This document shows positions 27,325 through 34,541 of a stretch of DNA of 64,000 nucleotides, piece by piece. Within the stretch, counting starts at the first letter, position 1. Each line of letters opens with the position of its first letter. The stretch covers positions 62,001 through 126,000 of the forward strand of contig NZ_AUAV01000016.1 of assembly GCF_000428905.1 (NCBI RefSeq). The letters run 5' to 3'. Source of the stretch: Brumicola pallidula DSM 14239 = ACAM 615. GTDB lineage: Bacteria; Pseudomonadota; Gammaproteobacteria; Enterobacterales; Alteromonadaceae. The notes under the pieces are model-generated. The model searched no databases and had not been told where the DNA came from. It saw only the letters and a list, made by a program, of their open reading frames with translations. A program made the position numbers and the translations under genes.

Positions 27325-27953
27325 ACCCGGATCCTGCTTAAGAAATTGAACTAAATGCTGGTTCCAAGATCTGATCTTTCGACCAAGAACGATTCAATCT
27401 AACAACGAACCAGCATGAATAAATTAGTCGAGTTATACTGCGATGTCGATGATTTTTGCAAAATATTTATCCCTCAGTGGCAACAGCAGCTACTCCAGGA
27501 CGGTACTCAGAACGTCAACGAAATGGGCACATGACAACCAGCGAACTGATGACCATTGTCGTTGGTTTCCATATGTCGCATTACCGCGATTTCAAAAATT
27601 ATTACCTGGGATATGTCTCTGTCATGTATAAAAAAGAATTCCCGAATTTACTCAGTTACACCCGCTTCCTTGCGGTCATGCCTAGGGTGATTAAAAGCAC
27701 GATGGGTTGGTTCTATGGTTTTAAGATCCACTTGATCGTCAATTATCAAGGTGAGATTGTGGCTGCAAAAGTGACAACAGGAAATGTCCATGACGCTCAG
27801 CCAGTTGAAGCATTGGCACAAGGATTAACGGGTAAATTGTATGGCGATAAAGGCTATTTGAGTAAGGCCTTGGAGGCAAATCTATTCGACAAGGGTGTTG
27901 CTCTGATAACAACTGTTCGTAAACATGAAGGCTAAAGCCATCTCGTTGTGGGA
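27325..27953 (+). pseudogene. IS982-family element, dead copy
   Basis: The left end ACCCGGATCCTGCTTAA matches the intact copy. The transposase starts [15 protein letters not shown] at 27416. It is broken by a frameshift at about 27513, by an in-frame deletion after LAVMPRVI that removes the first catalytic Asp region, and by a 2-base deletion after TTVRK. Homology stops near 27953, before the right end. This copy retains a leader of about 65 bases between left end and start codon that the intact copy lacks. Confidence 0.9.
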
Positions 27954-28282
27954 CTTTCTTTAGACTTGTTGATTTGGTATTCTAATGGCAGGTGATCCGA
28001 CAAAGAAGACATAAGATAGCCTAATCATTTATAGTAGTTTAGGTTGATTTATAGGTGTTGGGTATCGGCAAGCCTGATGCGAAGTATAGATCCATAGTGC
28101 CCATTAGCTGTTGTCTATTGACGAGCAAGTATGTGCTCCATAACGGCTTTGAGAAACTGCTGCTATGAAGGGTTAAGTTAAGGTAGACGTTTTCCCCAAG
28201 ATGGTTACGGCTGGTATCTTGAATTCGAAGGATGTGAAGACAAAAAATAAAGCCCGCGAGTGTGAGGCATTGAATTCAACCT
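27954..28282. other. Gene-free stretch with dispersed repeat copy C
   Basis: Positions 27963-28013 carry copy C of the dispersed repeat (ILMAGDPTKKT then a stop), joined directly to the broken IS982 copy. The following 270 bases show no gene, promoter or repeat that I can support. Confidence 0.5.
27963..28013 (+). repeat. Dispersed repeat, copy C
   Basis: From TATTCTAATGGC to GAAGACATA this copy is identical to copy A over about 35 bases. In the core frame it reads GILMAGDPTKKT followed by TAA. Its left half is shorter than in copies A, B and D. Confidence 0.75.
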
Positions 28283-28591
28283 CTATATCCCAGTGAATAA
28301 CGCATCGTGGGCGGCTAACAGCGACTCTCGATTATCAGATATATTCTCAACGAATTCTTGTAATCTACTTTCTTCGATTGTTGCTATAACGTTTAAACAA
28401 ACGAAATTTTTCTTGGACGAAATTGTTATTGGGACGCTTATTTTGTCGAATGCAATTGATTCATCACTGCAAACAAATGCGACTATTCGAGAAGTTAAAC
28501 CATCAAATAATTTATTCTGTAGTGAACAAACGTAAGGATAACGTTTTCTGCCTTTAACTACGGGATTCACATAGATATCGAACTGGTTCAC
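28283..28591 (-). CDS. ccdB: CcdB-family toxin (module 2)
   Basis: A 102-residue CcdB-like protein: FDIYVNP at the start, YPYVCSLQNKLFDGL, SRIVAFV, a long central strand VCLNVIATIEES and a C-terminal HDALFTGI. The usual C-terminal Trp-Gly-Ile reads Thr-Gly-Ile. The start is GTG, 16 bases after the antitoxin stop. It appears complete, but the paired antitoxin looks altered at its end. Confidence 0.8.
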   Translation of the reverse strand: MNQFDIYVNPVVKGRKRYPYVCSLQNKLFDGLTSRIVAFVCSDESIAFDKISVPITISSKKNFVCLNVIATIEESRLQEFVENISDNRESLLAAHDALFTGI

Positions 28592-28607
28592 TTATCGCTT
28601 TCCCAAA

Positions 28608-28832
28608 TTAAATGCATAGATCGCAGTCATCAAATGGCAGACCATCAGAAGCAATATACTGATTATATGTCTCTGTTTTCTGTTTATTACGCTCTTTCCA
28701 TTTAGTCTCTAGCTCTGACTTCAGCGCAATTTCTAAGCTGTTGCTGAGATTTATACCGAGGCGTTTTGCGTCCTCTGTCACAGTCTTATCTAAATATACG
28801 TTTACTCTAACTTTTTCTTTGGCAGTACCCAT
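28608..28832 (-). CDS. ccdA: CcdA-family antitoxin (module 2)
   Basis: A 74-residue antitoxin with an N-terminal ribbon-helix-helix (VRVNVYLDKTVTEDAKRLGI) and a toxin-binding tail (YNQYIASDGLPFDDC). The tail ends in DCDLCI. If read one base over, the sequence would run on to FNLGKR and stop directly at the ccdB GTG, so a recent frameshift in the last codons is possible. The antitoxin core is intact. Confidence 0.78.
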   Translation of the reverse strand: MGTAKEKVRVNVYLDKTVTEDAKRLGINLSNSLEIALKSELETKWKERNKQKTETYNQYIASDGLPFDDCDLCI

Positions 28833-28855
28833 GACTTATCTCTACGTAAATTACT

Positions 28856-28891
28856 ATGCGTACAGTATAATGCGCACAAACATTTTATCAA
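28856..28891 (-). promoter_or_regulatory. ccdAB-2 promoter with operator half-sites
   Basis: On the minus strand TTGATA (28886-28891) and TATACT (28864-28869) are separated by 16 bases. Half-sites ATGCGTAC (28856-28863) and ATGCGCAC (28870-28877) flank the -10 and resemble the ATGCGCAT pair upstream of ccdAB-3, as expected for autoregulation by CcdA. Confidence 0.65.
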
Positions 28892-29050
28892 CTATAAACC
28901 AAACTTTTCTTATACGTTCGCTACAGGCTTGTTCACTCTGAATTAACTTATCACGCAATTTAGCGATTAATGACCGCCGGTCAAGTTTAAGTGATCGTAT
29001 GGTTATTTTTAGCTCAATATAGCCTATTGTTCAAATCCTCTTACGTCGGC

Positions 29051-29110
29051 TTTAGGTCGAAAACTTACCAAAAGCTAGTTGCACGGCTAACGGAAGCAAA
29101 GCCCCCTAAA
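29051..29110 (+). repeat. Repeat shared with 24121-24180
   Basis: The segments share GGTCGAAA, a CAAAA, TTGCA-GGCTAA and GAAAGCAAAG-CCCCC or close variants. In frame this copy reads RSKTYQKLVARLTEAKPPK then a stop, and the other reads VETRQNHLARLMKAKSPE, so the conservation looks protein-level. It lies directly beyond the end of ccdB module 3. Confidence 0.55.
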
Positions 29111-29119
29111 TAAGCAGAT

Positions 29120-29437
29120 TTAAATACCGGTGAAAGCAAAATCCAATGCATCGATAATATGGTGCCTTTGCAGTTCAATGGTTCCTAACGGCTGCTTTAG
29201 AAGCCGTTTTGGCATTGATGTTAGCTGAGGTGTAACTAGTAAGTATTGCCTATCATTGTATTCAATTAACGGCGTCAACTTTTTCATTGCTTGATTAGAC
29301 ATAACTTCAGCATTTGCTAGGGGAATTATTAGTCTAGTGGCTAAGTCGTTTATTATTGAATGTTGGATATCGACGATATAAGGGAAAGCCTCTTTAGTTT
29401 TCTGAGATGGGTTTCTATAGATTTCAAATTGAGCCAT
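29120..29437 (-). CDS. ccdB: CcdB-family toxin (module 3)
   Basis: A 105-residue CcdB-like toxin: FEIYRNP, FPYIVDIQHSIINDL, TRLIIPLANAE, the central YLLVTPQLTSMP, which corresponds to the MMTTDMASVP strand of F-plasmid CcdB, and the C-terminal ALDFAFTGI. The terminal Trp of F CcdB is Thr here. The start codon overlaps the ccdA stop by one base. The gene appears complete. Confidence 0.88.
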   Translation of the reverse strand: MAQFEIYRNPSQKTKEAFPYIVDIQHSIINDLATRLIIPLANAEVMSNQAMKKLTPLIEYNDRQYLLVTPQLTSMPKRLLKQPLGTIELQRHHIIDALDFAFTGI

Positions 29438-29682
29438 TAAAGTTCTCTGTATTCGTCACTGAAACAACCATTTGCTTCTATATATTTGTTGTAAGCCGAG
29501 ATGGCGGTTTTGTTCTCCGCTTTCCATCTCTCACTTTCAAATATGGCTAATTTCTCATTTAGCGCGTGTTCAAGCGTAGCAGAAAGATTAACGTTTAATT
29601 TTTTCGAGCGTTGTAATAAATCGCTATTAACCGATAAATTAGTTGGTTTTTTAGGGGCGTTGATATCGTAAAGATGACTCAT
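29437..29682 (-). CDS. ccdA: CcdA-family antitoxin (module 3)
   Basis: An 81-residue antitoxin, with KKPTNLSVNSDLLQRSKKLN as the DNA-binding part and a C-terminal tail KYIEANGCFSDEYREL very like the F-plasmid CcdA tail. It is the most F-like of the three. A perfect operator palindrome lies 31-50 bases upstream. Complete. Confidence 0.9.
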   Translation of the reverse strand: MSHLYDINAPKKPTNLSVNSDLLQRSKKLNVNLSATLEHALNEKLAIFESERWKAENKTAISAYNKYIEANGCFSDEYREL

Positions 29683-29704
29683 AAGTTTTTCCTTGTTGTT
29701 CAGC

Positions 29705-29740
29705 CCACCATTATGCGCATTTCGATGCGCATTGTACAGA
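29705..29740 (-). promoter_or_regulatory. ccdAB-3 operator and promoter
   Basis: Two copies of the palindrome ATGCGCAT (29713-29720 and 29725-29732) are separated by TTCG, making a 20-bp perfect inverted repeat. On the minus strand TGTACA and CATAAT with 17 bases between them could serve as -35 and -10, with the operator in the spacer. Confidence 0.65.
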
Positions 29741-30168
29741 GTGAGGTTTAAGCGGTTAGTTGGAGCAAAATCTGGGCAATAAGCTCTGGTTACTAGTTAG
29801 GCCAAGCAAATTTTCGTTGTGGCGCTAAACGAGCTATTAAGTCAATCACTATCGGCCGTATTTTTGTCGTTCCATAGTAGCTCAACGGGAGGACTATAGT
29901 TTTTACAACATCCGCTCATCTCCAATGGTGATCCTTAGACAGATTCACATCGACTGGTCCCTTTGAGCACCGAGCCGCCAGTCCACAGGAAGCGGTCTTT
30001 CAGGTGATTTCTATAAAAAATAAAGTATATATTCAAGGCGAACTTAATTTTCTTTGCCATTAAGCTGACTAAAAAATTAGTCAAATCACCTAAACACCAA
30101 TGAAATCCATCTCTGTTGCATGGATCAGGTATGTGGTTTATGATAAAAATCCTCATAAGGAGATTCAA
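29741..30168. other. Gene-free stretch before the butanediol dehydrogenase gene
   Basis: No gene is supported. The right end holds the leader of the dehydrogenase with an AAGGAG ribosome site at 30157-30162. Open frames here on the minus strand lack family features. Confidence 0.45.
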
Positions 30169-31227
30169 ATGAAAGCTGCTCGTTTTTACGACAAAGGTGA
30201 TATTCGGATCGAAGACATCCCCGAACCGACCATAGAATCAGGAACTGTTGGCATAGATGTAGCCTGGTGCGGTATCTGTGGTACCGATTTGCATGAATTC
30301 ATGGAGGGGCCAATCTTTATTCCTCCGTGTGGCCACCCCCACCCGGTGTCCGGAGAATCTGCGCCGATAACAATGGGACATGAGTTTTCAGGTGTGGTTT
30401 ATGCTGTTGGTGACGGTGTAGACGATATTGAAATCGGTCAGCACGTTGTGGTTGAACCTTATATTATTGCGGATGATGTAGACACGGGCCCGGGTGAGAG
30501 TTATCAGTTGTCCAAAAACATGAACTTTATTGGCCTTGGTGGCCACGGCGGTGGCTTATCCGAAAAAATAGCAGTCAAACGTCGCTGGGTGCATCCGATT
30601 TCCGACGCCATTCCCCTCGATCAAGCTGCTTTGATTGAACCGCTTACTGTTGGCTATCATGCGTTTGTTCGCAGTGGCGCCAAAGCCGGCGATATTGCTC
30701 TGGTTGGCGGTGGAGGACCCATTGGCCTGTTACTGGCGGCTGTATTAAAGGCCAAGGGTATAACCGTTATCCTCACGGAATTGAGCGCAAAGCGTAAGGA
30801 GAAAGCGGTAGAAACCGGCGTTTCGGATTATGTTTTAGATCCCTCTGAAGTAAACGTAACCGAAGAGGTTATGCGGATTACTAAGGATCGTGGTGTGGAT
30901 GTTGCTTTCGAATGCACCAGTGTCAATGAAGTACTGGATATGCTGGTAGAGACGACAAAACCCGGTGGGACCGTTGTGATAGTGTCTATATGGAGCCATC
31001 CGGCAACGGTGAATGTTCATAGCGTCGTGATGAAAGAACTGGACGTTCGCGGAACGATTGCTTATGCAAATAACCATGAAGAAACTATCAAGCTGGTGGA
31101 GGAAGGCAAAGTTAATTTGGAACCTTTCATTACCCAGCGAATTAAACTCGATGATTTGGTTGCTGAAGGTTTCGAGAGGCTTATCCACAACAATGAGTCA
31201 GCTGTAAAGATAATTGTTCATATATAA
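30169..31227 (+). CDS. Zinc-type alcohol dehydrogenase, 2,3-butanediol dehydrogenase-like
   Basis: A 352-residue medium-chain dehydrogenase. Catalytic zinc ligands are in WCGICGTDLHEF and MGHEFSG, and the nucleotide motif is GGGGPIG. The region VEPYIIADDVDTGPGESYQL replaces the four cysteines of the structural zinc lobe, so only the catalytic zinc is expected. The C-terminal FECTSVNEVLD and SIWSHPATVNVHSVVMKEL match acetoin/2,3-butanediol dehydrogenases. The start at 30169 has AAGGAG six bases upstream; an in-frame ATG 23 codons earlier is not preceded by such a site. The surrounding sequence is rich in remnants, so it may be acquired. Confidence 0.88.
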   Translation: MKAARFYDKGDIRIEDIPEPTIESGTVGIDVAWCGICGTDLHEFMEGPIFIPPCGHPHPVSGESAPITMGHEFSGVVYAVGDGVDDIEIGQHVVVEPYIIADDVDTGPGESYQLSKNMNFIGLGGHGGGLSEKIAVKRRWVHPISDAIPLDQAALIEPLTVGYHAFVRSGAKAGDIALVGGGGPIGLLLAAVLKAKGITVILTELSAKRKEKAVETGVSDYVLDPSEVNVTEEVMRITKDRGVDVAFECTSVNEVLDMLVETTKPGGTVVIVSIWSHPATVNVHSVVMKELDVRGTIAYANNHEETIKLVEEGKVNLEPFITQRIKLDDLVAEGFERLIHNNESAVKIIVHI

Positions 31228-31883
31228 CAGACGTCGGTATATAAGAAATTAAGAGTAATTTGAGGCTGTATGTCTCTAGCCTGCGATGTGTTCGCCACTG
31301 TTGTCCTTTTAGCTACGCAAGCTCATAACAGCTTTCGGTCTAAACAGGTTTTCAACAGTTTGGTTTAACCAAGTATTATCGCTTTCATTTTGTATAGCGC
31401 TTAAAAACTCTCTATTTGTTATTAATTATCTAATCTTGCCGGCTACTTATTGTTTAATGGCAAGCGCTACACTGCTTGGTTTTATATCCGTTCACCTTCT
31501 CTACTAATGACGCAGACTTGAACAACATTTTTTGCTAAATTGATATCTATTACGGTGCACTTTTGCATTGCATGGATCCTTTTGTTTTAGTCGACTTACC
31601 ACCTTAGCTAAATAGGGTGGGGGATCTACACATCGATTTCTGCACAAATTCGCGTAAAAAATTTAAGTGTCAATGACGGCTTGTGGTAACGAGCCGATAA
31701 TCGGCAGCGAGCGAAGAGCGCAAGTTCAAGCAACGTGTGATTTTTTAGATTTGTTGATATTTTTGGTTGGCATCCTAACGTCAAGCGATTCGACATTAGA
31801 TAATCCCTAATCAAAAAATTCATGAACGCCACCAAAGCGGCGACAGAAGTTAGCAGTCACAACATCCAAGGAATACAAGTTCT
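31228..31883. other. Gene-free stretch with dispersed repeat copy D
   Basis: No gene is supported in these roughly 650 bases. Positions 31709-31810 carry the most diverged copy of the dispersed repeat. The right end is the leader of the UvrA-like gene (CATCCAAGGAATACAAGTTCT before the ATG). Confidence 0.5.
31709..31810 (+). repeat. Dispersed repeat, copy D
   Basis: One continuous frame reads ERRAQVQATCDFLDLL, then IFLVGILTSSDSTLDNP and a stop. It aligns with copy B (ERSPAVQAIRIFLAFL...VGNLMTGDPT). The DNA core is GTTGGCATCCTAACGTCAAG, diverged from the others. Confidence 0.55.
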
Positions 31884-34433
31884 ATGACGAAAGTAAGTGA
31901 AAATGCTACAAGCGTTCAAATGAAAGCCAAGAATGTTGCCTGTGATCCTGACCACTGTATTCAGGTGCGGGGTGCACGCGTTCATAATTTGAAGAATATC
32001 GATGTGGACCTGCCTCGCAACGCACTTGTGGTTTTTACTGGCATATCTGGTTCGGGAAAGTCGTCGCTTGCCTTTGGGACGTTGTTTGCGGAATCACAAC
32101 GTCGCTTTCTTGATTCAGTCTCACCCTATGCCCGTCGATTGATTGACCAAGTTGATGAACCCGACGTTGATACAATAGACGGCCTGCCGCCAGCGGTCGC
32201 CCTGCAACAGCAACGAGGCACACCATCAGTTCGATCATTTGTTGGCAGTGTCACGAGGATTTCGACTGCCCTGCGCATGCTCTATTCTCGTGCTGGGAAA
32301 TATCCCCGCGGTCAAAACATACTTTACGCGGACGCTTTCTCTGCCAATACACCACAAGGCGCGTGTAATAAATGTCATGGTATTGGGCGTGTGTTTGAAG
32401 TAACTGAAAAGTTGCTAGTTCCCGACGATACAAAGACGATCCGAGAGCGGGCAATTGCCGCGTGGCCACCTGCTTGGCAGGGGCAAAATCTTAGCCGCAT
32501 ACTTGTTTCACTCGGGTACGACATCGACAAACCATGGAAAACGCTTCCGAAAAAAACACGAGATTGGATCCTATTTACTGACGAGACACCTGTTGTACCG
32601 GTTTACCCAGAATACAATTTTGCACGAATTAGCGAGGCAATCGAAAAAGGTGAAGAACCCCATTACATGGGCAAGTTTTCGAGCGCCAGACGTTTCATCC
32701 TGCAATCCTTTGCCACGACCCAAAGCCCGAGGACAAAAAAACGCGTTTCCCAGTTCATGCAGATTTCTAAGTGCCCAGATTGCAATGGCAAAAAACTAAA
32801 ACGAGAATCACTTTCGGTGAAGTTTGCGGGACTCGATATTGGTGAGTTGTCTCGGTTGACGCTAACGGAACTGGCTCGATTGCTGGGTGATGCTGCCAAT
32901 GTAAATCCAGCAGACAGTGATCTGCATCCAGAAAAAGCCATCGTCGCTCAACGGATTGCCCGTGATATTCTCGTCCGTGTCAAAGCACTCACCAGACTTG
33001 GATTAGGATACCTGTCGCTCGAACGCAGCACACCAACCTTGTCCCCTGGTGAGCTGCAACGTTTGCGTCTGGCAACACAGATCCACTCGCAACTGTTCGG
33101 CGTTGTTTATGTTCTCGACGAACCGTCGGCAGGTTTGCACCCTGCCGACACGCAAGCATTATTAGGTGCGCTGGATGAACTGATACTAGCGGGCAATTCC
33201 TTATTCGTTGTTGAGCATGATGTTAGCGTTATTCGACATGCTGACTGGATTGTAGATGTTGGGCCAGACGCAGGAACTCATGGTGGTGAAGTTATATATA
33301 GCGGTCCGATAGACGGTTTGCGCAAAGTCACTAAATCGCATACCCGTCGATTTCTTTTTACAGCCGATGCTGCAGCGAAACCACTGCCGCGCCAACCAAC
33401 CGGTTGGCTGAAATTAGCGGGTATTGAAAGAAATAACCTTCAAGGGCTCAATGTCGAGTTTCCGCTGGGCGTGATGACGACCGTTACCGGCGTGTCAGGT
33501 TCGGGCAAGTCTAGCCTCGTGAGTCAGGCACTTGTGGAACTCGTCTACGATGCACTGGGACAGAAAAAAACTATCGAGGTCCCAAATAGCGAGGTCGAGT
33601 TACTGGAACGGGAGATTGAGACCTCTACGGGCGGTCGGATTGTTGATGGGATGCAACATTTACGACGAATGGTGACGGTTGATCAGAAGGCGATCGGTCG
33701 CACTCCCCGTTCAAACCTTGCTACCTACACCAGTTTGTTTGACCACGTGCGCAAGTTATTCGCGTCGACTCGCAAATCGAAAGTACGGCGTTACGATGTC
33801 GGACGTTTTTCATTTAACGTTGTAAAGGGCCGCTGCTCGAATTGCGAAGGAGTCGGTTTTGTGAGTGTCGAACTGCTGTTTCTTCCCAGCGTATATTCAC
33901 CTTGTCCGGTATGCCGAGGTCAGCGTTACAACGACAAGACACTTGAAGTCACTTACCGTGGTAAAAATATCGCTGAAGTTCTCGAGTTGACCGTCGAGTC
34001 GGCGCATGATTTTTTTGAAAATGAACCTCCAATATTACGGGCATTAGACGCGTTACTGCAAGTTGGGCTCGGCTATCTGCGACTCGGACAGCCCGCAACT
34101 GAACTGTCTGGTGGAGAAGCCCAACGAATTAAACTCGCAACCGAACTCCAGCGAACACAACGCGGCGATACCCTTTACGTTCTCGATGAACCAACCAACG
34201 GCTTGCATCCAGCAGACGTGTCGATGTTGATGTCGCAATTGAATGAACTGGTTGACGCAGGCAACACCGTCATCATGGTCGAACATGATATGCAGGCTGC
34301 CAGCAGTAGTGACTGGGTTATCGACATCGGCCCTGGTGCAGGGGATGAAGGCGGACTTGTTGTTGCCCAAGGTTCACCTGCGAAAGTAGCCAAATCGAAG
34401 ACTAGCCGAACAGCTCCTTTTTTACTGACGTAG
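31884..34433 (+). CDS. UvrA-like excinuclease ATPase (short, divergent type)
   Basis: An 849-residue protein with two ABC ATPase units of the UvrA type, which recognise damaged DNA. First unit: Walker [10 protein letters not shown], zinc cysteines CNKCHG and CPDCNGK, signature [12 protein letters not shown] and Walker [12 protein letters not shown]. Second unit: [18 protein letters not shown] and CPVCRGQRY, signature [12 protein letters not shown] and [11 protein letters not shown]. It is about 90 residues shorter than housekeeping UvrA, and the first signature has Pro in place of the first Gly. It is therefore likely an accessory UvrA paralogue (UvrA2-like, linked in some bacteria to drug or damage tolerance). 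It is monocistronic here. Confidence 0.88.
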   Translation: MTKVSENATSVQMKAKNVACDPDHCIQVRGARVHNLKNIDVDLPRNALVVFTGISGSGKSSLAFGTLFAESQRRFLDSVSPYARRLIDQVDEPDVDTIDGLPPAVALQQQRGTPSVRSFVGSVTRISTALRMLYSRAGKYPRGQNILYADAFSANTPQGACNKCHGIGRVFEVTEKLLVPDDTKTIRERAIAAWPPAWQGQNLSRILVSLGYDIDKPWKTLPKKTRDWILFTDETPVVPVYPEYNFARISEAIEKGEEPHYMGKFSSARRFILQSFATTQSPRTKKRVSQFMQISKCPDCNGKKLKRESLSVKFAGLDIGELSRLTLTELARLLGDAANVNPADSDLHPEKAIVAQRIARDILVRVKALTRLGLGYLSLERSTPTLSPGELQRLRLATQIHSQLFGVVYVLDEPSAGLHPADTQALLGALDELILAGNSLFVVEHDVSVIRHADWIVDVGPDAGTHGGEVIYSGPIDGLRKVTKSHTRRFLFTADAAAKPLPRQPTGWLKLAGIERNNLQGLNVEFPLGVMTTVTGVSGSGKSSLVSQALVELVYDALGQKKTIEVPNSEVELLEREIETSTGGRIVDGMQHLRRMVTVDQKAIGRTPRSNLATYTSLFDHVRKLFASTRKSKVRRYDVGRFSFNVVKGRCSNCEGVGFVSVELLFLPSVYSPCPVCRGQRYNDKTLEVTYRGKNIAEVLELTVESAHDFFENEPPILRALDALLQVGLGYLRLGQPATELSGGEAQRIKLATELQRTQRGDTLYVLDEPTNGLHPADVSMLMSQLNELVDAGNTVIMVEHDMQAASSSDWVIDIGPGAGDEGGLVVAQGSPAKVAKSKTSRTAPFLLT

Positions 34434-34541
34434 TGTAAATCGTCAGGTAATATGACTGTAAGGACTGGATCAAAATATTGACGATTTTGCAGCTAAACCG
34501 CCTACATTCTCTCATCTATCTTTTTATGCTTTGCATATTTA

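Noticed and set aside
18872-29682. Chromosomal integron cassette array carrying the ccdAB modules
   Set aside because: No integron integrase is present and no canonical attC sites with RYYYAAC...GTTRRRY flank the modules. The GTTAAAT/ATTTAAC words at 19439 and 19480 are in the opposite order.
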